Below are positions 34,302 to 42,689 of a DNA stretch of 44,739 bases, in pieces. Position 1 is the stretch's first letter. Each line of letters begins with the position of its first letter. Below the pieces are notes generated by a model that made no database searches, was not told the origin of the DNA, and saw only the letters and a list, made by a program, of their open reading frames with translations. Made by a program: the position numbers and the translations under genes. Origin of the DNA: Gemmataceae bacterium (GTDB lineage Bacteria; Planctomycetota; Planctomycetia; Gemmatales; Gemmataceae). The stretch is taken from the NCBI GenBank assembly GCA_003136315.1, contig PLDW01000165.1, positions 36,891 to 81,629 on the forward strand. Direction: 5' to 3'.

Positions 34302-34994
34302 ATGACCTTCATCGGCAAGTTGCTGGTGTTTTTGAACCTGATCGTCGGGATAGGCTTTGCCGTCGGCGCGACGGCGACTTACGCCGAGCGGCCAGTCTGG
34401 TTCACCCCACCGACGGAAGTGGTGGAAAAGGGCCAGGCACCCTATTCATTTGGTCCCCTGAAGACCGAAATTGAGGCGAACGGGAACACCGCGAACGCCG
34501 CCATTCGTGCGTGGTCATTGCACTGGCGTGCGCTCCAGACCGCCGAAAAGCTCCGAGACAGCCGTCGGGTGGAGATCGCCAAACTCCTCGACACCGCCCG
34601 GAACAAGGCCAATGGACCGGCCTTCTTTAACTTGCCGGAAGACTCGGCCACCAAGTTGCTCAACCTGACCGCCCTCAACGATGCTGTGAAGGGACCTGAC
34701 GGCCAACCGCTTCTGGGCTCCGATACCCTGTCCACACGGTTTGACAACGCTGTGGCCAAAACCATCGAACTGGCCGAACAGAGCAAAAAAGCCCGGGAGA
34801 GACAGAAAGCCCTGACGGCCGAGATCGTCCTGATCGAGGGCCGGGGGATCAAACAACTTGAGATCCGGGATGAACTTCGGAACCAGGCCGCCTACCTCGC
34901 AAGCCTTGAGGTGAACGTGACCGAGATGCGGGACACCACATACCGGCGGAAGTTGCAACTCATTCGCCGCCTGAAGACGTTTGGCGGGGGGTAA
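34302..34994 (+). CDS. Membrane-anchored helical protein
   Basis: The 230-residue product has one N-terminal helix (GKLLVFLNLIVGIGFAVGA). A mixed region follows (FFNLPEDSATKLLNLTALND) and then a coiled coil (about 145-225: AEQSKKARERQKALTAEIVL ... LRNQAAYLASLEVNVTEMRD). GAGG lies seven bases before the ATG. It follows the previous gene by 109 bases. Not recognised; probably a partner of the neighbouring anchored coiled coils. Confidence 0.75.
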   Translation: MTFIGKLLVFLNLIVGIGFAVGATATYAERPVWFTPPTEVVEKGQAPYSFGPLKTEIEANGNTANAAIRAWSLHWRALQTAEKLRDSRRVEIAKLLDTARNKANGPAFFNLPEDSATKLLNLTALNDAVKGPDGQPLLGSDTLSTRFDNAVAKTIELAEQSKKARERQKALTAEIVLIEGRGIKQLEIRDELRNQAAYLASLEVNVTEMRDTTYRRKLQLIRRLKTFGGG

Positions 34995-35094
34995 TCGTTC
35001 TGGCGTGGAACTCCACATGCAGGGTAGATAGGCTGGACATGGCCTTCGACAACGATTCACGAATCAGCGGCGGACGGCATGGGGAGGATGAGCG

Positions 35095-35490
35095 ATGACC
35101 TGGCTGGCGAAAATTCTCACAGCGCGGGTTATACTTATGGCCGTGGTCTGGATGGGGTTCACAGTCTCAGTCGGTGTCGCGCAGACCAGGCCGACCGAAT
35201 GGACAAACGAGCAGGCATTGACCAAGCGGGTCTCTGATGCCGATCGTATCAGAGCCCAGAATGCCAAGAAGATTGCTGACCTGGACGCCATCATCAATGC
35301 CTCCGACATCCGGGCAATCGAGTTGGCCGCCAGCCTCCAGGTCACACTGGAAGAATTGAGGAGCGTGCGGAAGCGGAGCAACGAGCTTGACGATGATATG
35401 CTTCCGCTTCTCCACCTCGAAGAGAGTATGCTTCCGCTTCTCCGCGCAGCGACGAAAGAGTTGCGAGGCACAGCCTCTCGGCGGAGGTGA
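35095..35490 (+). pseudogene. Truncated tandem duplicate of the 35647 gene
   Basis: The 131-codon frame begins MTWLAKILTARVILMAVVWM, against MTWLGKILAVLVMLMAVAWM in the next gene, and then matches its coiled coil (KKIADLDAIINASDIRAIEL against KKIAELDAIIKTSDIRAIEL). About 50 residues (30-80 of the longer protein) and the whole C-terminal domain are missing. The end is replaced by a short direct repeat (TATGCTTCCGCTTCTCC twice, near 35397-35446) and unrelated sequence. The homology extends into the 5' leader, including the GGGGAGG.TGAGCG ribosome binding site. It could still make a small anchored protein, but it looks like decay. Confidence 0.7.
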
Positions 35491-35646
35491 TCACTCTTTC
35501 GGCGCCGGCGACGTTGAACGGGGAAGACTCATTCTGGCGTGAAACTCGACACGCGGGGTCGAGAGGTTGCACTTGGTTTTTGCACGACGACTCACGAATC
35601 ATATGAACCATTGGCGGCCGGCCGCCTGCTACGGGGAGGGTGAGCG

Positions 35647-36555
35647 ATGACCTGGCTGGGGAAAATTCTCGCGGTTCTGGTAATGCTCATGGCCGTGGCC
35701 TGGATGTGGTTCACGGTCTCAGTGTACGTTGCCCGGACGAACTGGAAGAACCAGTCGGAAATGTACAAGGATGCGTTTGAAAAGGCCCGGGTGGCTCGAG
35801 AAAGTGAATATCGGGTGTATCAATCCGAACGTGATGCTCTGGCCAAGCAAGCGTCGACCGAGCGGACCAACGCCAAGGGGATGGCCGAGCAGCTTGCTGT
35901 GGCGGAACGGGTGAAAGACGAGAACGTCAAGAAGATCGCTGAGCTAGACGCCATCATCAAGACCTCCGACATCCGGGCGATCGAACTGGCCGCCAGCCTC
36001 CAGGCCACACTGGAGGAATTGAAGGGCGTTCGGAAACGGAGCAACGAGCTTGAGGATAAAACGGTTCAGCTTGTCCGCGAGAAGGAATCGGCTGAGAAGG
36101 CGCGGCTGGAGGCCCAGATCCAGGCCCGACAGGCCGAGGGCGAACAGCGTCTTGCCGAAGCGCGATTGGAGGATGTGTCGGCCCAGTTGAAGGATCTGCA
36201 AACATCGGGGGGGAGCGCCAGCGCGAGCGTCCAGAACCGGCTGAACAAGCCACCGCCCCCTGTGCCCGATGGGCTGCGAGGGACCGTGACCGCAGTCGAC
36301 GGGAGCTTTGTTGCAGTCACCGTCGGGATCGATGCCGGTGTCGCTGTCGGGATGGTTCTGGACATCTTCCGATCTGAAGGTGCGGGGCAATACCTCGGGT
36401 CTGTAGTCATTACCAGGGTCTACCCAAAGCAGGCGGTTGGGGAGTTCAAGCCGGCCAACCCCCGACAGACGCTCAAACAGCTTCGGCCCGAGCAGCTCCC
36501 GAAGGTGGGGGACAATGTGGGTCGGGTCGGACCAGTCCTGGTGGGGGCTCGCTAA
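35647..36555 (+). CDS. Membrane-anchored coiled-coil protein with FlgT-C-like domain
   Basis: The 302-residue product has an N-terminal helix (KILAVLVMLMAVAWMWFTVS). A long coiled coil (about 40-190) follows, and then a small beta domain (about 210-300: GTVTAVDGSFVAVTVGIDAG ... VGMVLDIFRSEG..YLGSVVITRVYP). That domain resembles the C-terminal beta-barrel of flagellar assembly protein FlgT and similar SH3-like modules. A Pro hinge (NKPPPPVPDG) joins the two. GGGAGG precedes the ATG. It is probably an envelope protein reaching across the periplasm; no enzyme activity is expected. Confidence 0.78.
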   Translation: MTWLGKILAVLVMLMAVAWMWFTVSVYVARTNWKNQSEMYKDAFEKARVARESEYRVYQSERDALAKQASTERTNAKGMAEQLAVAERVKDENVKKIAELDAIIKTSDIRAIELAASLQATLEELKGVRKRSNELEDKTVQLVREKESAEKARLEAQIQARQAEGEQRLAEARLEDVSAQLKDLQTSGGSASASVQNRLNKPPPPVPDGLRGTVTAVDGSFVAVTVGIDAGVAVGMVLDIFRSEGAGQYLGSVVITRVYPKQAVGEFKPANPRQTLKQLRPEQLPKVGDNVGRVGPVLVGAR

Positions 36556-36706
36556 GAGATCGCCCAGTCCAGAGCTATGATCTGACGGCCCCTTTGGGGC
36601 CTCAATCCAGTGCTTTTCCGCACCAAAGGGGCGGTAGATAGTAGCCCAGGGCGTTAGCCCTGGGCACGGCCAGTCCGAACGAATGGCAACATAGCGGGGA
36701 GTGATC
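36556..36706. repeat. Intergenic palindromic repeats, B-type end
   Basis: GGCCCCTTTGGGGCC at 36588-36602 is a perfect palindrome. CCCAGGGCGTTAGCCCTGGG lies at 36645-36664. The linking stretch GGGGCGGTAGA..AGTAGCCCAGGGCG also occurs near 5093-5118. Confidence 0.7.
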
Positions 36707-36946
36707 ATGGCCAAGAAGTCGAGTAAGCGGGAACCCGAGAAGAAGGCACCGAAGGCACCCGCGCGCCGCGGCGAGCCGGTGTACACAATGATGGCCTTCA
36801 TCACTCTGGTGGCGATGATCCTCGGATGCGTGCTCCTCTATCTCGATTACGACGAATACGGGAAGCAAAGCCCTCCGAAGGAGACTGCTCCTACCCTGAA
36901 ACCTCTGGGTGGTGAGGACGTAGCCTCTCCCCCCAAAGGACTTTGA
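36707..36946 (+). CDS. Small single-pass membrane protein
   Basis: The 79-residue product has a Lys/Arg/Pro-rich cytosolic start (MAKKSSKREPEKKAPKAPAR), one membrane helix (MAFITLVAMILGCVLLYLDY) and a short outside tail (PKETAPTLKPLGGEDVASPP). GGGGAG lies five bases before the ATG. It ends the anchored coiled-coil operon. Not recognised. Confidence 0.72.
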   Translation: MAKKSSKREPEKKAPKAPARRGEPVYTMMAFITLVAMILGCVLLYLDYDEYGKQSPPKETAPTLKPLGGEDVASPPKGL

Positions 36947-37413
36947 TCAACCCCATCGGCCGGGTTGACTCCCCGGCCGAGTCGGCATTTCCCGTGTGGC
37001 TCCTCAAGCGCCTGCCCGTCCTCCCCAGTCCGCCGGGCTGCAATAGGTTCGACTATTTTTGACCCCCATTGCGTGGTATGGTCGGCCCGGCAACGGTCCA
37101 GACGGCCTGGGAGGGTGCGAGGATGCGCCGGATACCTGTGGAGGATGTGGTGCGATGCACCATCGCCGGGGTGCGGCGCGGTCGATCCTGCTCACAGAAG
37201 AACTGAGGAGACGGCGGGAAATGACCGACCACGCTTGTGGGTGGCACGGGCGGCTAGTCCGCCCGTGTGACGCCTTCACGGGCGGACTAGCCGCCCGTGC
37301 CACCCGAGCCCGATGGTCGATTTTCTCCCGCCGACTGCCTAACCACCTTCCCGGATTGAACGTTTCGCTTACCACTCAATCACCTCCGCCCATACCCCGA
37401 ATGGAGTCACGAT
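36947..37413. other. Intergenic stretch with a long palindrome
   Basis: No gene is supported. The main content is the perfect 29-bp inverted repeat at 37239-37305. GGAG seven bases before 37414 serves the next gene. Confidence 0.5.
37239..37305. repeat. Perfect 29-bp inverted repeat
   Basis: Arms 37239-37267 and 37277-37305 are fully complementary around a 9-nt spacer; the core is CGGGCGGCTAGTCCGCCCG, itself nearly palindromic. There is no U-run, so it is more likely a dispersed repeat than a terminator. It lies about 110 bases before the WD40 gene. Confidence 0.85.
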
Positions 37414-39324
37414 ATGGGGTCCATCTGCGCAGGTCTGTTTGCGGTCTTTCTGGCCGCCGGGTCACCCCCGGAACCCACGGTTAACGAAGGTCAGGTTCTC
37501 GTCCCGTCGGCCCGGTCCGGAGCGCTCGACCTGTTCCTTGTCGACCCGGAGACGGGGAACACGAAGAACGTGACCCGAACGGAGCGGGAGGAGGAACTGT
37601 CTCCAGCCTGGAGCCCGGACGGGAAGCAGATCGCATTTACGTGCAAGACGGCCGGGACCGCGTTCGAAGTGTACGTGTGCGATGCGGACGGATCGAACCG
37701 CAAGCGCATCAGCGCGGTTCCTGAACACCCCTCCGGAGCCACTGCCCCAACGTGGTCCGCAGACGGGAAGAAAGTGGCGTATGCCCGCGGGTATCCCGGG
37801 AACACGTATGAGGTTCGGGTCGCTGCGGCAGATGGATCCACCGATGAAGTGATTCGGGAAGACGCCTCCATGCCCGCCTGGAGCCCAAACGGGAAGGCGA
37901 TCGCGTTCATCCAACACGCTGCGACCGGGCAGCGAGGGCTTGCGGTGATGGCTCCAGACGGTACTGGGGTGAAGGTGCTCGTTGAGGATATCGGCAAGGT
38001 CGAATTCTGTCTGCCCGCCTGGAGTCCGGATGGAAAGACGATCGTTTATCCCGCTGACACGGGGTATGGGTGGCAGTTGTTCCTGATTCCCGCGACCGGC
38101 GGCACCCCGCGGCAACTCACCTACCTACTGGGGCTGAACTTCAACCCGGTCTGGCTGACAGCAGATCGCTTGCTCTTCACCCACACCGTTCAACCTGGGA
38201 CGCCGGGTGGCGGATACCTCTCGATGAAGGCCGACGGAACCCGGCTCCAGACCCACCCGATGTCCAAGATGGAGCCCCCCCATCCCCTGATTCGGCCCAC
38301 CGTGTTCCTGCCCCGAGCCGAGATAGCGGCTCACGCAGGAGCCGAGACGAGTCCGGTCCGACCAGCCGCTCATACCGAAATGGCGGCCCGTTCGTCCGTC
38401 CGGGTAACCCCTGTGGTGCTCATCCCATCGACTGCCCCGGGTTCGATCTTCTCGGTCGCCTGGTCCGAGGATGGGAAACGCTTCGCTGTCGGGTTGGAGT
38501 CCGGGTCGGTCCTCGTCGGCGAATTCGACGGGAAGACAGTCCGCCCGGTCGAGGCCTTTCGCGGGCACGAGGGTGCGGTCGATGCGGTGGCCCTCACGGC
38601 AGACGGAACGACCGCGTATTCGGCCGGGGCGGACCGGACCGTTCGGACATGGGACGTCGGGTTAAAGGGGTCGAAAGCGATCCGGACGGACTCCGCCCCG
38701 GGCCGGGCGGTAGCGATCTCCGGGGACGGGAAACTCCTGGCGACGGGCGATGCGAACGGTGTGGTGAAAATCCGCGACCCGGAAACCGGTGTGGTGGCGG
38801 CCGAGACTCAGGTCTGCGATCCGAAACGGGGTGAAGTTCGCGCGGTCGCATTCGGTAAGGAGAGCGAGGTCGTGTTTGCCGGGTGTGCCCGGTGGGATAT
38901 CGCGGTGTTGAACGGAGCCGTGGTCGCCGTCGACCCGACGACCGGGAAACAACTGTGGCGCACAAAGGGGACGTTCGGTGGGGTGTTCGCTCTGGCCGTG
39001 TCGCCGGATGGCGCGAAGGTCGCCGGGGCCTGTCTCGACAGTTACGTCCGGGTGTGGGACGCGAAGACCGGCGCGGAACTGGGTTGCTGGAAGGGACATA
39101 CCGACCGGGCAACCGGAGTGGCATGGGGGCTGGGCGGAAAGACGGTGCTGTCGTGCGGCTTCGATCACACCGTCCGGGTGTGGGACGCTGCCACCGGGAC
39201 CGTCCTCCACACCCTGGCCACCCACGGAAGTCCCGTGGTCCGTGTCGCGGCCAGCCCGGATGGGAAGCACCTCGTTTCCGCCGGGCAGGACGGATGGCTG
39301 GTCGTCTGGTCGTTGACCGAGTGA
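37414..39324 (+). CDS. Secreted PD40/WD40 double beta-propeller protein
   Basis: The 636-residue product has a short signal-like start (MGSICAGLFAVFLAAGSPPE). A TolB-type half (about 25-290) follows, with repeated AWSPDGK blades (ELSPAWSPDGKQIAFTC; TAPTWSADGKKVAYA; MPAWSPNGKAIAFI; LPAWSPDGKTIVYPA). After a linker comes a WD40 half (about 340-636) with blades ending VRTWDV, VRVWDAKTG and VRVWDAATG. Propellers bind other proteins; no catalytic site is present. GGAG precedes the ATG. It may dock a secreted complex. The last blade (DGWLVVWSLTE) closes the ring normally. Confidence 0.85.
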   Translation: MGSICAGLFAVFLAAGSPPEPTVNEGQVLVPSARSGALDLFLVDPETGNTKNVTRTEREEELSPAWSPDGKQIAFTCKTAGTAFEVYVCDADGSNRKRISAVPEHPSGATAPTWSADGKKVAYARGYPGNTYEVRVAAADGSTDEVIREDASMPAWSPNGKAIAFIQHAATGQRGLAVMAPDGTGVKVLVEDIGKVEFCLPAWSPDGKTIVYPADTGYGWQLFLIPATGGTPRQLTYLLGLNFNPVWLTADRLLFTHTVQPGTPGGGYLSMKADGTRLQTHPMSKMEPPHPLIRPTVFLPRAEIAAHAGAETSPVRPAAHTEMAARSSVRVTPVVLIPSTAPGSIFSVAWSEDGKRFAVGLESGSVLVGEFDGKTVRPVEAFRGHEGAVDAVALTADGTTAYSAGADRTVRTWDVGLKGSKAIRTDSAPGRAVAISGDGKLLATGDANGVVKIRDPETGVVAAETQVCDPKRGEVRAVAFGKESEVVFAGCARWDIAVLNGAVVAVDPTTGKQLWRTKGTFGGVFALAVSPDGAKVAGACLDSYVRVWDAKTGAELGCWKGHTDRATGVAWGLGGKTVLSCGFDHTVRVWDAATGTVLHTLATHGSPVVRVAASPDGKHLVSAGQDGWLVVWSLTE

Positions 39325-39520
39325 GGCAGCACGATTCGGAAAACAAGTTCGCCCCTGTCGAGAGTGCATGAGCCCGGCGTCCGGAAGGCCGCCGGGCTTC
39401 TTGCTGCGCGGGCAACCGTGGTGACCGTGGCCGATGCACGATCGGCTTCGGAGTGTATAATCGAGGCGGTTTGTTCGCCTCGTCCGGTAAACGGATCGAT
39501 GTTCTGTGGGGGTGATGCCA
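39325..39520 (+). promoter_or_regulatory. Leader with TATAAT before the first Uma2 gene
   Basis: TATAATCG at about 39457-39464, then TTTGTTCGCCT and a GGGGGTGAT ribosome binding site, form a pattern that returns before the other two Uma2 genes (TAAAATCG...TTTGTTCGCT at about 40348-40372; TAGAATCG...TTGTTCGCC at about 41054-41079). A -35 box is not clear. Confidence 0.45.
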
Positions 39521-40132
39521 ATGCGGGCCGTGATTGCCGACCTTCCGAAACACTGGCTGAAAGAACGCATGAACTCCGAAATCGGCCAGTGGGATGAGAT
39601 GTGGAACGGAGTGCTACACATGCCACCAATGCCAAACCGGATGCATCAGCTTTTTGCCTTCCGCCTCCAATCGTACTTGTGGAAGCACTGGGCCAAGCCA
39701 TGCGGGGGTCAGGTCAATCAGGAGGTGAACCTGACGACCCCCGAAGACGAGGCACAGTGGACGCACAACTACCGTATCCCAGACCTTGTGTTGCTCACCC
39801 CAGATCGGTTCGGCATAGAGAAGAACGAGTACATGGCTGGTGCTCCGCTGGTTGTCGTCGAGGTGAAATCACCCAATGACGAGACCTACGACAAGTTCCC
39901 CTTCTACGCTGCGCTGGGAGTGCCTGAGGTGTGGGTGTTCGACCGCACCACTCGCGTCCCCGAACTGTACACGCTCGGTGCCGCCGCGGCCTACGAGCCA
40001 GTCCCGGCCGGTCCAGACGGGTGGATCGCGAGCCCGGCCACAGGGGTCGAGTTCCGACCGACCGAGACGGGGAAAGTGACCGCCCAGATGGTGGGCGATC
40101 CGGCCTCCGCCACCGAACTCCCTGACACTTAA
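39521..40132 (+). CDS. Uma2 family protein, copy 1
   Basis: The 203-residue product is of the Uma2 (DUF820) family, a PD-(D/E)XK nuclease fold. The catalytic set is present: D88 in YRIPDLV and E114-x-K116 in VVVEVKSPND. The family is expanded in planctomycetes and cyanobacteria, and its true substrate is not established. The copy starts MRAVIADLPKHWLKERMNSE and has GGTGAT upstream. It differs from copies 2 and 3 mainly at residues 40-70 and at the C-terminus (TETGKVTAQMVGD). Confidence 0.88.
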   Translation: MRAVIADLPKHWLKERMNSEIGQWDEMWNGVLHMPPMPNRMHQLFAFRLQSYLWKHWAKPCGGQVNQEVNLTTPEDEAQWTHNYRIPDLVLLTPDRFGIEKNEYMAGAPLVVVEVKSPNDETYDKFPFYAALGVPEVWVFDRTTRVPELYTLGAAAAYEPVPAGPDGWIASPATGVEFRPTETGKVTAQMVGDPASATELPDT

Positions 40133-40412
40133 ATCGGGCATCGTATTGCGGAGCCTCAGCAGGTAAAATCGCAGCGATTCCTGGTGAGTTCATCTATAAT
40201 TTAACAATTGACAGATTTTTAGCATCTTTATTGGTAAGGATTTAACTGCCCAAAGTGGTCAAACGTCAACTGGATTGTTGTTGCGAAAACCTGAATATCG
40301 ACTTCCTTACCTGCCAAGGACTTACGGACAGACCGGGAATCGCTGGTAAAATCGGGAGCGATTTGTTCGCTGAAGGAAGTGACATCGATACACGAGTGGG
40401 GGGGTGAAGCCA
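40133..40412. other. Leader relic plus AT-rich block between Uma2 copies
   Basis: Just after copy 1 stands a leader-like stretch (ATCGTATTGCGGAGCCTCAG, then GGTAAAATCGCAGCGATT, near 40141-40180), similar to the leader of copy 3 (GTCGTATTGTGGACTTCAG). An AT-rich block follows (about 40190-40310), including GGTAAGGA and its inverse TCCTTACC. The working leader of copy 2 then starts with GGTAAAATCGGGAGCGATT near 40347. It looks as though a segment entered between two leader copies. Confidence 0.5.
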
Positions 40413-41024
40413 ATGCGAGCCGTGATTGCCGACCTACCGAAGCACTGGCTGAAGGAGCGGATGAACTCCGAGGTCGCCCAGTGGGACGAAATGTGGAACG
40501 GGGTGTTACACATGCCACCGATGCCAAACGGAATGCACCAGGATTTCGCCTTCCACCTGCAATCCTACCTGTGGCAGTACTGGGCGAAGCCGCGAGGAGG
40601 CCGGGTGCGTCAGGAGGTGAACCTGACGACCCCGGAAGACGAGGCCCATTGGACACACAACTACCGTATTCCCGACCTCGTCGTGCTTTCCGCGGATCGA
40701 TTCGGCATCGACAAGAACGAGTACATGGTCGGTGCTCCTCTGGTCGTCGTCGAGCTGAAATCGCCCAATGACGAGACCTACGACAAGTTCCCCTTCTACG
40801 CTGCGTTGGGTGTACCCGAGGTGTGGGTATTCGACCGCACCACCCGTGTCCCCGAACTGTACACCCTCGTTGCCGCCGCGACCTACGAGCCCGTCCCGGC
40901 CGGTCCGGACGGGTGGATTGGGAGCCCGGCCACAGGGGTCGAGTTTCGCCCGACTGGGGCAGGTAAGGTGGTCGCCCGGATGGTGGGCGACCCGACCTCC
41001 GCCACCGAACTGCCCGACATCTGA
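40413..41024 (+). CDS. Uma2 family protein, copy 2
   Basis: The 203-residue product is the same length as its neighbours and aligns without gaps. D88 (YRIPDLVVLS) and E114-x-K116 are kept, though here the motif is VVVELKSPND (Leu instead of Val between E and K). The ATG at 40413 has GGGGGGTGA upstream. Identity with copy 3 is very high through residues 1-45 and 58-170, pointing to a recent duplication or ongoing gene conversion. Confidence 0.88.
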   Translation: MRAVIADLPKHWLKERMNSEVAQWDEMWNGVLHMPPMPNGMHQDFAFHLQSYLWQYWAKPRGGRVRQEVNLTTPEDEAHWTHNYRIPDLVVLSADRFGIDKNEYMVGAPLVVVELKSPNDETYDKFPFYAALGVPEVWVFDRTTRVPELYTLVAAATYEPVPAGPDGWIGSPATGVEFRPTGAGKVVARMVGDPTSATELPDI

Positions 41025-41118
41025 ACCGGCGTCGTATTGTGGACTTCAGCGGGTAGAATCGGAAGTGAGTTGTTCGCCTGAAGGAATTCTCATCGAAACA
41101 CGAGTGGGGGTGAATGTG

Positions 41119-41730
41119 ATGCGGGCCGTGATTGCCGACCTCCCGAAGCATTGGCTAAAGGAGCGAATGAACTCCGAGGTCGCCCAGTGGGACGAAATGT
41201 GGAACGGGGTGTTACACATGCCACCAATGCCAAACGGGATGCACCAGGATATTGCTGCGGACCTGCAATTCTACCTGAAACAGCACTGGGCGAAGCCGCG
41301 AGGAGGCCGGGTGCGTCAAGAGGTGAACCTGACGACTCCCGAAGACGAGGCCCATTGGACACACAACTACCGTATTCCCGACCTCGTCGTGCTTTCCGCG
41401 GATCGGCTCGGGATCGACAAGAACGAGTACATGGTCGGTGCTCCTCTGGTCGTCGTCGAGGTGAAATCACCCAATGACGAGACCTACGACAAGTTCCCCT
41501 TCTACGCCGCGCTGGGAGTGCCCGAGGTGTGGGTGTTCGACCGCACCACCCGCGTCCCCGAACTGTACACGCTCGGTGCCGCCGCGACCTACGAGCCCGT
41601 CCCGGCCGGTCCGGACGGGTGGATTGGGAGCCCCGCGACCGGGGTCGAGTTTCGCCCGACCGGGATGGAGAAAGTAACCGCCCGGATGGTCGGCGATCCG
41701 GCCTCCGCCACCGAACTCCCCGACACCTGA
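41119..41730 (+). CDS. Uma2 family protein, copy 3
   Basis: The 203-residue product has D88 and E114-x-K116 intact. The block at residues 44-57 (DIAADLQFYLKQHW) differs from copy 2 (DFAFHLQSYLWQYW). The C-terminal 10 residues match copy 1 (DPASATELPDT) rather than copy 2, so the array looks mosaic. The start is the ATG at 41119 with GGGGGTGA upstream; the frame is open back to 40768 through copy 2 but that is overlap only. Confidence 0.88.
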   Translation: MRAVIADLPKHWLKERMNSEVAQWDEMWNGVLHMPPMPNGMHQDIAADLQFYLKQHWAKPRGGRVRQEVNLTTPEDEAHWTHNYRIPDLVVLSADRLGIDKNEYMVGAPLVVVEVKSPNDETYDKFPFYAALGVPEVWVFDRTTRVPELYTLGAAATYEPVPAGPDGWIGSPATGVEFRPTGMEKVTARMVGDPASATELPDT

Positions 41731-41743
41731 ACCGGGATTGCTC

Positions 41744-42679
41744 GTGCGCCTCCTCCAAAGCCAGACACCGCGTCCGCTGGACTTGCTCGCGATCGGAGCC
41801 CTTGGGCACGTGGCGGCAGGGTGTTCAGCGTTCGATGTGAAGGGAAACGTGGAAGTGTGGCGCGTCGAGTCGGGAGAGAGGCCGCGTGCCTATTCCCCCG
41901 AAGGAGACAAGGTCTCATCGGCTGCATTCAGCGACGATGGGCAGGAGTTACTCATCGCGGGATTGTATGACATCGATATCGTGAACCTCATCACCGGTGG
42001 CGTTCGTGCTGTGCCGACTATAGACTATGGAAACTCTTTGTTCGACCGAAGCCCGGATGGCGACCAACTCCTGGTGACCGAGTTCGATCTCAAGATCATG
42101 TCGATCCAGCTCCTTTCTTTCTGGATCATGCTCAGTGATCGGAGCTACCAGCGGCTTTGGACGGATGGGCCGCACGAGTGGCGACAGTTCAGGACTCCGG
42201 CTGTTGGCCCGAGTGCAAAGCGAGTGGCAGTTTCCGTCCGCGAGGGTCGTGACCACCCGCGTCAGTTAATCCAGATCCGCGATGGCGGCACCGGAAAGGT
42301 TCTCCACGACATCCCCCACGACGCTGCGGACCCGGTCCAGCAACTCGTCTTCACCGCCGATGGGACGAAGCTCCTGGCCCGGTTCCTGGACCACACCATC
42401 AAGGTGTTCGACGTGGCGACCGGCCAACCCGCCGGGGAACTCGTCCACCCCCGACGGTCGTTCGTCACGGGACTGGCCGTCCACCCGAATGGAAAGGCGA
42501 TTGCCACCAGTCGCAACGATGGCACGGTGTGGTTCTGGGATCCGACGACATTTCGGCCGCTGACCACATTCGACTGGAAACTCGGTAAACTCGTCTCGGT
42601 TGCGTTTGCTACGGATGGATCGATCGCAGCAGCCGGAACCGAGGATGGGCAGGTGGTGGTCTGGGACGTGGATTTGTGA
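41744..42679 (+). CDS. WD40 repeat protein, copy 1
   Basis: The 311-residue product forms a single propeller with blades such as GNVEVWRVESGE, HTIKVFDVATGQPAG, GTVWFWDPTTFRPL and a closing DGQVVVWDVDL. It starts at GTG 41744, 13 bases after the last Uma2 stop; TTG 41738 is also possible. There is no signal peptide. The closing segment (FDWKLGKLVSVAFATDGSIA) is clearly related to that of the gene at 43721 (FTWNLGRLRAVAVAPDGTLA). It is probably a protein-binding scaffold. Confidence 0.78.
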   Translation: MRLLQSQTPRPLDLLAIGALGHVAAGCSAFDVKGNVEVWRVESGERPRAYSPEGDKVSSAAFSDDGQELLIAGLYDIDIVNLITGGVRAVPTIDYGNSLFDRSPDGDQLLVTEFDLKIMSIQLLSFWIMLSDRSYQRLWTDGPHEWRQFRTPAVGPSAKRVAVSVREGRDHPRQLIQIRDGGTGKVLHDIPHDAADPVQQLVFTADGTKLLARFLDHTIKVFDVATGQPAGELVHPRRSFVTGLAVHPNGKAIATSRNDGTVWFWDPTTFRPLTTFDWKLGKLVSVAFATDGSIAAAGTEDGQVVVWDVDL

Positions 42680-42689
42680 GGAGGTCGCT

